Shown in pieces: positions 55,217-64,000 of a stretch of 64,000 bases of DNA. The stretch covers positions 2,501 to 66,500 of the forward strand of contig LR746278.1 in assembly GCA_902729315.2 (NCBI GenBank). Direction: 5' to 3'. A program made the position numbers and the translations under genes. Each line of letters begins with the position of its first letter. The stretch's first letter is position 1. Below the pieces are notes generated by a model, which saw nothing but the letters and a program-made list of their open reading frames with translations, made no database searches and was not told where the DNA came from. This stretch comes from Spirodela intermedia. Lineage: Eukaryota; Streptophyta; Magnoliopsida; Alismatales; Araceae.

Positions 55217-58200
55217 ATGTTCCGGAACCAGTACGACACGGATGTCACGACGTGGAGCCCCGCGGGGCGCCTCTTCCAGGTCGAGTATGCCATGGAGGCT
55301 GTGAAGCAGGGTTCGGCTGCCGTGGGGCTGCGTTCCAGGACCCACGTCGTCCTTGCCACCGTCAACAAGGCCGCTTCCGACCTCTCCTCCCATCAGCGCA
55401 AGGTCTTCAAGATTGATGATCACGTTGGCGTTGCCATCGCCGGTCTGACGGCGGATGGACGGGTGCTCAGTCGTTACCTGCGGAACGAGTGCATCAACCA
55501 CTCCTTCGTCTACGAGGCACCGCTCCCCGTCGGCCGTCTCGTTGTCCGCCTTGCTGACAAGGCGCAGGTACGCCCCCCTCTTTCATCTTCTCGCTCCCCT
55601 TCTCCTCTCTTTTTTATTTTCCATAAGTACCGTATGGGGTATGGTATGCACAATTTATGTGGGAAATTTTATTCCTCTGGAGTTAGGGTTTTATGTCCAC
55701 AATTTTTTTATCTGTGCCGATCGACAAAGCCGAGCAGATACAGTGTCGCATCGTTATTGTCTTGGTAACCCTCACTTCGCTTGGAATTGATGTGCTTTCA
55801 TGATGAAGAGATAGGATATTTCCTAGTGCGTTTATTGAGGGGTTGCAAAGGAATATAGTTTTGGTACATCTTGTGAAGAATTTGGGAGATGTTAGGCGGG
55901 ATCTGGAATCGTGGCTTATGCTTCTACCAGAAGTCTAGATCGTTTGAATTTGATCGCAGAACTTAAGTATGGTCCATCTTTTCTTTAAATGCCATTCTGG
56001 ACTCTCAGGAAACAAAGAGCTGTCTTCTTCTCAGGATGCAAAAATTGACTTGGAGAATGTACCAATGAAAGTTTCTGAGAGAATTCAGTGGTCTAGTATT
56101 GATAGCTAACTTTCCACCTGCTGTAATTGTAAAAGCTTGTCATGCCTTCGAATGAAAGCATCTATATTTTTTATGTACCTTCTCTCCATTTCCCGCCTTC
56201 ATAAAATAGGTTGGTCATATCACCCTTTTTCTCAAAAAAATGAAACGTTGGTTCCATGTAGGGGACTGAACTGGTGCCGAGAGTTTATGTTGACCTTGGA
56301 TTCTGAGGAAGTCCAAGGTTTAGGGTTTTTCTGTTTTCATCTTGCCATCTGTAAAGCCAGCTCCTCTTTGCATGCTTCTTGATGTCCATTCCTACTCACT
56401 GGATCGGTAAATAAAGTTGTTCATTTGTTGGCATCGTAGAGGCTTCCATCTACGTGAAAGGGAACAGAATGATGTTATACTAATGGTGGAGAACGCCAGT
56501 CAGGATATTTTTTTGTTATTCCAACTCATTTTCTTGGAACTTGTGGTATAGCTAGTTTGGGCCGCTTCATTGGGATAGGGTTTTGAACTTGTTTTGTATT
56601 TGATCTCTTTCCTCTTGGAAGGGTCTGACCTAGCGTCACATTTTTGCGATTTATCGGAATTTGCAGTAGGGATGAGAGGTAACATTCATCCTCACACGGG
56701 AATGCTGGGCTTTTTCTGGTTTTACCTTGCACCGTCGTATTGTTTAATAGGCAGCATAAGGCGTTGTGGCTGCATCTTAAGACTTGCATACTGGGCGAGG
56801 TCTCCTGTTCAGTGAATATTTGTGTGGTTCATGTTGGGACTGAATTAAATAATTGAATCTGAGAATCACGCATGTGCTAATTGTTTCGATTTTTTTGAAA
56901 CGTGAACCTTTGGTTGTTCTAAGTGGTTCCACTGGACCACTTCTGGTGTGGTGAGTTCTGACGCATTCGCTATCTCCCATCCTGTGACGGCCCGAGTTTT
57001 GGATGAATTTTGGAGCTCTCCTATGGCAAATGATGATATTGGTGCTGAATGGAGCAGTCCTCGTCATGACATGACTTGTTCATTTGAACATTTTACTTGG
57101 CTTTCTTCCCTTGAATTATCCAAATCCGTGGCAGTGCTTCCTGACACAGACGGTTTTTGCAAATACCCGATTCTCTCTATGCTGGACGCTCTTAGCTCAT
57201 CCAAATCGGAGTAATTCATCAGAAATAAGTATAAATTTACATGGTCCTAGAATCTCTATGTCATATTTGTCTGGTGAATCTGGGCTCATTGCATGCCCTG
57301 CGACAAAAGATACTAAAATTAGTGGCTTCTGTCAAGTTAATATTTCATGATTCATATAATAAATGAAGAATTTTGATATAATGAAAGATGAAGGAAATCT
57401 GTTTCCTCTTATAAACAAGTCTGTAAAACAGCTGAAACAAAAAACAGTAGACATATTTTCGTGCTTGAATTAAACAGGCATCAAGGGATCCCATCATACC
57501 AAACCAACCTTCAAGAAGAGAAATGATCAAGTTTACATTAAGTTTTTCTCCTCTGTTTGGGAGAAAAATTAACTGATTTATTCTCTTGTTGCTGGAACTA
57601 CGTTATTAATGATTAGTGTCTTTGAAGGCGTTATGAATTGACAGCACATGTCTTATTAGCTGAGGACATAAATGAAGGATGCATGTGATAACATCAATTT
57701 AATATTGAGCACATTGTCTCAATGAACGGGTTTCAGTTGATAATCTTCTAGGCATATTGTCTTCCTTTCCATACTCATTTATTGGCCGAAAGGGGAGATT
57801 TCAATATTTCCTGTACATAATTTTCAACATCATTTCCCCTAAATTCACATGATTAGCATTTTAATTTCGTGATGAATATTACAGCTGACTTGGAATGCTT
57901 TCTCCATTCTGTGATTATTGGAACATAATTTCAAATATAATGCAATAATTAATGAATAAACATAATTGACATTTACTTTTGAGGAAATTAATGAGATAGC
58001 GGACAGTGTCACAGCTTCACAGCTGTGAATAGTTCTTCATCTTATGCGAACATGATGATAACGCTTCACAGCTCTGAATTTCTTCCATTTTTATTTGCAT
58101 ATTATTTTCTTCCTACATAGGATATCAACAGAAATCTCTGATGTTAGTCTTGCCCCGAGCTCAAGGGTTATCCTTAGGAAAAGAACTAACGTGACTGTCA

Positions 58201-59350
58201 ACATAGTTGTGTCATAATTATACTGCTCTACTTTGACAAAACCATTGAGAGCTGTTGAGGATTCGCGATACAGTGAGGTGGACTAAGATTTTTGGGAAAA
58301 TGAAATTTTAGTTCTGGACCCAGCGGAATAGGGGTGAAACGGGCCGCCAGTGTAAGCTATGTTGGTTCAGAAGGCAAGGACATCCAAGCTTGAAACAGTA
58401 CATGGGAGGTTCTTCTGTCAGCTACTGCGAAGGAAGAAGTTAAATAAAGGGGCTGCAGACTGACAGTAGGCCTCAGCTCACTGTCTCTTCCTCTCATCCC
58501 TTCGCTTCTCCGATTCTTCCCCGGTTCAAAATGGGTAGAGGCCAATGAGTGTTTTGAATGCCATGAGGGGAGAGAATCCTAGCCGGGATGACATCAGGTG
58601 AGAGGAAATTTGTGAGGCGCAAAGAGGCCAGGAGTCTTGGAATCATTGTCTTCAGATGTCCTACTTTAGTACTGTGATAGGTTGTTGTAGAGAAGTTGAA
58701 GGCTTTTGAGCTAAGGTGCGGTGGGAATAGAAGATTATGCAGCGAATGGAGTGCTCGTATAACTAATTTGGATCTCTTTTCCTCTATCTATTTTTCGCCT
58801 CCCCGTGCCACATATATTATCGGCGAAAAGTCATCAGATGAGACCCAACTTCATTCGTAGCTACTACCCGGCTTACTGTCTATTCGTTCTTTCTATGCAG
58901 GTGTGCACCCAGCGGTCTTGGAAGAGACCCTATGGCGTGGGCCTCTTGGTTGCCGGCTTGGATGAACTGGGCGCCCACCTCTACTACAATTGCCCAAGCG
59001 GGAACTATTTCGAGTACCAAGCGTTTGCCATCGGGTCCCGATCCCAGGCTGCCAAGACCTATTTGGAACGCAGGTTCGAGGCTTTTGACAAGTACTCTGC
59101 GGAAGAGCTGATAAAGGACGCCCTCTTCGCCATCAAGGAGACGCTGCAGGGGGAGAAACTCACTAGCTCCATCTGCACCGTGGCCATCGTGGGGATAGGG
59201 GAACCATTTCACATAATCAGCGAGCAGGCCGTGCAGGAGATGGTCGACGCCCTGGAGACCCGGGAGGAAGCTACCGCCGAGCAGAGCGGCGGGGACATGC
59301 AGGACGAGAGCGGCAACCCAGACGCCGCTGCGCCCATGGAGGAGATTTGA
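55217..59350 (+). CDS. PAF1: 20S proteasome subunit alpha type-1 (PAF, two exons)
   Basis: Exon 1 is 55217-55567 and exon 2 58901-59350, separated by a 3333-bp GT...AG intron in phase 0. The product is 266 aa. It starts [20 protein letters not shown] with the proteasome alpha signature, then [20 protein letters not shown] and [18 protein letters not shown]. The exon join gives [20 protein letters not shown]. Exon 2 adds [39 protein letters not shown] and a Glu-rich tail ending PMEEI. Alpha subunits form the outer, non-catalytic rings of the 20S core in cytosol and nucleus. No frameshift or stop is seen. In exon 1, AAVG and VNKAASD replace the commoner AAIG and VNKAQSE. Confidence 0.93.
55568..58900 (+). 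other. Long intron of the proteasome alpha-1 gene
   Basis: AT-rich 3.3-kb intron starting GTACGC and ending TTCTATGCAG. It contains short ORFs only. No transposon boundary was recognised, though its length next to two compact exons suggests inserted DNA. Confidence 0.7.
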
Positions 59351-60398
59351 TTTGCCTTCATTTCTGCCATCTTTTTTTTTACGGTCCGTTATTTTATCGT
59401 CGTATCGGATTGTCGTACGCCAACTAGATATCGTGTCGGACGGACGGCCCGCTGCCGTCTGAAGCAGGTTTCGTCTACGTTCAATGTTTTTTTTGTACTA
59501 TTCTGGAGACGATGGCCCTACCCTGTGATGGGCAGGGCAGGCAGAAATCCTTTTGTCTGCTGTGACTTCTGCCGGGTATAGCCTGGGGAGCGTTTGTTAC
59601 CCCAGGCTCTGTGTCCCGTCGCCTGCGCCCGACAAACACCGTGGAGACTGACTCTTCTCGCGCACGCAAAGGAAAGGGTCGGTCGATCGACGGACCTGGA
59701 AGAAAGGATCTCCCGGAAGGGCCGGAAGGGCCATGGAGAAGGACAGGCTGACTGGTCGAGGGAGGGATTTACCCTGGCGACTTCTTCCATCATTCGCCGC
59801 GCGATGATCGGAGCGGAGTCCAGACGAGGCTCCCAAAATGTTAGCAGTAGTCAACCACCAACCAATGTTTGCTTCGTCCTCTAAAAAGCTTCGGTTATTT
59901 GCCGTCCTGCGACGTCGAGCGGTGATCGGCTGCTGTGATGAAATCCTCTTTGGGGGCTCAGCACGCCGTGACGCGTGGAACTAACTGATGATGCTCTTTC
60001 TTCCAGGTTACTAACGGCGTCGGGGTCAATGGATGATCAGCTAGCTGGTGGCGCCCAAGGGGACGACGGAGGGACGAGAGAGGACTAGACCAATATACCA
60101 GTGGGTGGTGATGCCCAAGGGGAAAGGAAACGGTTTAATCTCCGTCTTCACGGAGAAGGATGGAAGAGATGGAAGATAAAGACCTTTTTCTGGACCGAGG
60201 GGCACGCCGTTAATACCCGTTTTCCTGTGGAGATTGGAAAAAGATAATAAATAAAGGGCTCCCTTCGATACCGAGGGTTCCCTGACGGCATTGACCTCCT
60301 CCACCCCCAAAACAGCCTCCCAGATCCGCACCTTGCTTCCCCCCTTCCGCCGCCGTTGATACGCTCCCTTGGAGCGAAGCAGCGGACGCCGTTAGCCC
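59351..60398. other. Proteasome gene 3' flank and RER1 promoter region
   Basis: A T-rich 3' UTR to about 59500, then GC-richer intergenic DNA. No supported CDS; ORFs on both strands lack recognisable domains. Confidence 0.5.
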
Positions 60399-60760
60399 AT
60401 GGAGGGGGGTCCATCGGGGTTTGGCGACGCCGCCGACCCGCCGTTGCCTCTGGCGAAGTGGAGAAACGACTTCTCCAGATCGTTTCAGTACTATCTCGAC
60501 CGCTCGACGCCGCACACTCTCTGGAGATGGATGGGCACGCTTGCGGTGGCCTTGGTGTATGTGCTGAGGGTGTACCTCCTCCAGGGTTTCTACATCGTCT
60601 CCTACGGTCTTGGCATCTACCTACTCAATCTGCTGATCGGCTTCCTCTCTCCCAAGGTCGACCCAGAATTGGAAGTACTTAACGACGGGCCCTCTTTGCC
60701 AACCCGCGGCTCCGAGGATTTCAAGCCCTTTATCCGCCGGCTTCCCGAGTTTAAGTTCTG
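60399..60760 (+). CDS. RER1-like ER retrieval receptor, exon 1 only
   Basis: Codes for [15 protein letters not shown], then [19 protein letters not shown], two hydrophobic segments (~44-60 and ~62-84) and [19 protein letters not shown], ending at [13 protein letters not shown] plus two bases of a Trp codon before GTGAGC at 60761. RER1 proteins are four-helix Golgi receptors that return ER membrane proteins in COPI vesicles. The full protein is ~190-200 aa, so about 120 residues are here. The expected next exon (YSITKAF...) is not visible in the remaining 3.2 kb. Either the intron is very long or the gene is cut by the gene-fragment block that follows. Confidence 0.9.
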
Positions 60761-61900
60761 GTGAGCCCTGATCCGCTTCCAATTGCCCTCGTATCTGGTT
60801 TTATCTAGGACAAGTTGCTGATTGGGTATTGAGATTAAGCTACTGCCACCTCGGATGTGTTCAAGTAGGTAGATATTCAGGTTTTTCTTCTGTTCATGGG
60901 TTTTGGACGCGCGTCAGTGAAGGACCGACGTCCCTTCATGTTGGATCCGCACTTGGAATATTAGATCAGATAAATGTTTCTTTCACTTTTGTGGCAATTT
61001 AATGTCTCCATGTGCGTTTAATTATTGCTGGAATGGAATTTTCTCTCTTTCTTTCGCTCTCTATGCACGGCGCTGCTTGGTTAATGGATGATGATGTACA
61101 TTGTCCTCGTGAAGTTATAATATGCTTTCATGTAACTATTTCATTTCAATTGAAGCAAATTTAATGCCTCTCACGCTCAATGAATTGTCACTGAATCAGC
61201 TTCTAAACCCTCTGCTTCATTTTATCTGGCATATTTCCCTAGGTGTAGTTTACAGTCTATTATATATAAAAGTGAGAGCTTTTTCCATTTCGCTTTACAT
61301 TTGGATTATAAAATAACCTTTGTTTCTTGAGATAAATGTCTTTATTGTGGTATATCCTGTGTTGTTTTGGGAATCGCCTCCAGGGCTTTAGACACGCATG
61401 ATCTTTTCCCCTCTCTAGAAGGGAATCTGCAAATAATCGGTAAGCATGACTCCTAAGATATGCCTAACTTCTGTTGTTTTATATATGTCTAATAATTTTC
61501 TCCACTAATATTTATGGAACTAGGAAAATGAAGCAATGTAGAAGAGATGAAATGAGAAAAATTTAGAATGAAGGTGTTGTAATGAAGTAAGCGGAATTCA
61601 GTTGATTCAATCTAGTCAATCTGTCTGAAGAAGTAAAGCAATAGAGCGTGGTAGCATTATCCTAGATTTCTGATAACAAACTCCCATGCCTATCAAATGA
61701 GGATAATTTTCAATACTCTGATGTCTTAGTCATAGGATTTGAAATTTAAAGTGTGAAGGCGTTTATTTCAGCGACGAAAATGACTAGTTCGTTGGTAGAT
61801 TACCTGGTTGAATGAATGATTCTAATATGACCCCAACACAATATATTCAGGGTAGGAGGGGAAGAGAGTCAAAGTCATGAGTGTCATGGGGCTCTTTGCA
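60761..61900. other. RER1 intron-like DNA, no exon found
   Basis: AT-rich sequence after the RER1 donor site. Short ORFs only; no RER1 exon or known repeat was recognised. Confidence 0.5.
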
Positions 61901-62121
61901 AAAGTTCAGGGTGATTGGGGAGACAAATAGGGTTTTCGAAAGAAGGGGGATTTCAGTCTTTTGAGGTTAAGGGGAGTGCAGCAGCCCTCTTGAACGGTTG
62001 CCAAACAACTAGGGTTCCGGTGGAGCCCTGTTTGTCATTCACTATCAATTTTTTATTTCTGTGCTTCTGTTCAGTAGATTGCTATTTGATTTATTGTTGG
62101 AAATCCGGAGTCGTGGACGCC

Positions 62122-62301
62122 ATGGCACCCAGACATGTCAACACCTGTCTGGACCACTTGGAGTGGGTGATCAAGGTGGTCAAGGACGATATGAAGAAGT
62201 TAAGGGAGTACATGGCCAGTATGCTGGACATGGTCTTTCAACGCCTTGACAGAATGGAGGACCGTCTGACAGCAGTCAAGCAAGGAGGCTCTACCGCATA
62301 A
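62122..62301 (+). pseudogene. Short coiled-coil ORF of unknown origin
   Basis: A 59-aa ORF reading MAPRHVNTCLDHLEWVIKVV and then a charged helical stretch with REYMASMLDMVFQRLDRMED. The heptad-like pattern recalls N-terminal coiled coils of some plant retrotransposon gag proteins, but no zinc knuckle or pol follows. It sits just before the gene-fragment block and could belong to the element that carried those fragments. Confidence 0.35.
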
Positions 62302-62595
62302 CATCCAGAAGGACAACCGGACCTATAGGGAAGAAAACCATAGAAAATCATGTCTCAAGTGCAAGAAAGCAAGGAAAGTGCGAGAACCTTACCAAACACA
62401 AGAAAGAATGGTGCGACCACAGAGGAACCACCTTGAATCCTCAACAAGGGTGGAACCAACCGGCTACTCTGATTTAGGCAAGAGTGGACGAAGATGGAAA
62501 ATGCTAAGTTCTGAAATGGTAGGACTATCGAAGGAGGAACTTCCTCCATTTTCAGTAAATGAACTGAATACCACTATAGTGCATTTGGCCTAAAA

Positions 62596-62838
62596 TTGAA
62601 GGCAATTTCAAGGGCCACATTTCAAAATGACTTTGGGAAGTTTTCAGGTAAATGTGGACTTAGTTATGGTGATCTGTATGGTCGTCCTTCGACCCTTTAT
62701 GAAGCATTTAACATTATGAATGAAATTACAGAAGAAGATGCCATAACATGGTGTGCTAATAGGAGAATATTTCCACAGCAAGTGTTTATGATGTGGAAAA
62801 GAACTCGTTACAAAATTGAATTTATCAAAAGACAGCTT
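62596..62838 (+). other. Unidentified coding-like fragment
   Basis: An open stretch including LSYGDLYGRPSTLYEAFNIM, EEDAITWCANRRIF and MMWKRTRYKIEFIKRQ. It is protein-like in composition but I do not recognise the family. It runs directly into the HAT3.1-like fragment in another frame, so it may be a further captured piece. Confidence 0.4.
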
Positions 62839-63654
62839 GGAAAAGATTAAGCTTAAGATGGAACTTCAAGGAGCTGAATCTAAAATGTTACATTGTAAAT
62901 TGGAAATTCGTAATCTATTTCAGCCACCAGAGTTTATTCGATTCAGAAGGGAAAATCTGCAGTGAAAATATTTTTTGTGCCAAGTGCAAATTATGCTGTT
63001 TGATGGCATTCGTGATCAAGGTTTTCACCAGACGTGTTTGAATCCTCATATTGATAACACTCCCCCGGATGAGGAAAGTGGATTCTGCCCTGGCTGTGCT
63101 TGTAAAGTAGCTGGTATTGACTTGATTAACGAGAACCATGGAGCATACCTTTCAATCAAAGAAGAGTGAGAGAAAGTATTCCTTGGTTTTTGAGTCTAAA
63201 GATGGTCAACATGTTAATCTCAGGTTGCCATCAGATGATCTGAAAATCATGATTATTCTCCTAATGACCTCGGAGTTGAAAACTTTGAAGCTGATGAAGA
63301 GGTGAGGGAAGGATCAAGTTCTGATGATCTGATGAATCAGATTTCACATCGGATATGGATGATTTGAATGTTTAGAGTAATGAGGTCTATATTGCTAATG
63401 AAGCATCAGCATCCCCAATATCTCTGTAACTAGTGCTTGGTGGATGAAGTGTCACATGTCCCTTGTTTGCTAATTCTGCACCTTACTCCTTCAAGTAAAA
63501 ACTGGGCCAAGAAAATGCTATCCCATTGCCAAGTAAAAGCCAATGGAAACATCTGGAATACAAGAAGTTATACAATGAAGCATATGAGAACAATTTGCCA
63601 GATTCTAGTGATGATAAAGAATGGGCTGATGTGAGTATACCAGCGAAATTGATT
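62839..63654 (+). pseudogene. Fragment of a HAT3.1-type PHD/homeobox gene
   Basis: Segments resembling HAT3.1 occur in order: MELQGAESKMLHCKLEIRNLF (~62858), SLFDSEGKICSENIFCAKC (~62930), and a damaged PHD finger (FDGIRDQGFHQTCLNP...GFCPGCACK) followed by LSIKEEWEKVF (~63000-63180; written here across a frame change). An acidic region (~63230-63360) and PLPSKSQWKHLEYKKLYNEAY with DSSDDKEW (~63520-63630) complete it. Frameshifts, stops and lost zinc ligands (LFDGIRD in place of LCDG.CD) make it non-functional. The homeodomain is absent; alpha-mannosidase sequence takes over at ~63655. From 63499 onwards the frame is open. Confidence 0.82.
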
Positions 63655-64000
63655 TATGACGAAAGTACTGGAACAGAAAAGCAATATGTAGCTAATGATT
63701 ATGCTAAGCGATTATCTATCGGTTATGTGGAGACTGAGGAGCTTGTGGCATCTTCATTTGCTTGCTTGACAAAGTCAACATCAAATTCTAAATGCTATAA
63801 TCCTTCAGCGAAATTTGAGCAGTGCCTTCTTTTGAACATTTGTTACTACCAACTGTCAGAAGCAGAGTTATCCCAAGGAAAGGACTTGGTTATTCTTGTC
63901 TACAATTCACTTGGTTGGAATAGAGAGGATATAATTAGAGCATCGGTCTTTAGTGCATCTGTGATTGTCAAGGATTGTAAGGGAAAGATTGTTGACTCAC
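63655..64000 (+). pseudogene. Alpha-mannosidase fragment, fused in frame to the HAT3.1 fragment
   Basis: Reads STGTEKQYVANDYAKRLSIG, then FEQCLLLNICYYQLSEAEL and LVYNSLGWNREDIIR, characteristic of plant class II (GH38) alpha-mannosidases in the region after the catalytic domain. The frame is open to the window end and continuous with the preceding DSSDDKEW stretch. No catalytic residues are in this piece. Whether more follows beyond 64000 cannot be seen. Confidence 0.82.

Overview
This is plant nuclear DNA. It carries plant-only gene families: a HAN-type GATA factor, a FAE1-like 3-ketoacyl-CoA synthase, dihydroflavonol 4-reductase and a HAT3.1-type PHD/homeobox fragment. It also has Arabidopsis-type telomere motifs (CCCTAAA), a plastid DNA insertion and several plant retrotransposon families. 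The coding exons are GC-rich (KCS, AlkA, GATA, DFR, LEA) while the intergenic DNA is AT-rich, which fits a monocot. That is an inference; no species is identified.

Layout. 1-2205: repeats derived from 5S rRNA, each ending in poly(A), with a 92-bp tandem array and short telomere-like tracts. 2206-3643: a 5'-truncated processed pseudogene of plastid HSP90. 3665-13470: a decayed LINE. One 1.74-kb solo LTR has inserted into it, and a second copy in the opposite orientation lies at its 3' end (13475-15189). 16550-19430: a decayed Ty3/gypsy pol region ending at the breakpoint of a segmental duplication. 19439-31443: the duplicated gene region. The complete downstream copy has a HAN-like GATA gene followed by an AlkA-like DNA glycosylase. 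The upstream copy keeps only GATA exon 2, the intergenic DNA and the glycosylase N-terminus, and that N-terminus is fused in frame to a 3-ketoacyl-CoA synthase. 34290-34740: plastid-derived DNA with a trnL-CAA remnant. 37059-37877: a three-exon gene for a small LEA-like protein with a signal peptide. 40106-49268: a Ty3/gypsy chromovirus containing a nested, RT-less Ty1/copia element; both have exact 5-bp target duplications. 51112-52619: a six-exon DFR gene. 55217-59350: proteasome subunit alpha-1 in two exons. 60399-60760: RER1 exon 1. 62839-64000: a mosaic of HAT3.1 and alpha-mannosidase fragments running off the window.

The host genes belong to unrelated processes: organ-boundary transcription, base-excision repair, very-long-chain fatty acid elongation, flavonoid synthesis, protein turnover and Golgi-to-ER retrieval. 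They are not a cluster or pathway. What links the region is rearrangement by duplication and retroposition. The most notable products are the AlkA-KCS chimeric ORF at 20880-22832 and the in-frame HAT3.1/alpha-mannosidase fusion at the right edge.

All calls come from reading the sequence and recognising families by eye. Splice sites were chosen by GT/AG and reading phase, without transcript support.
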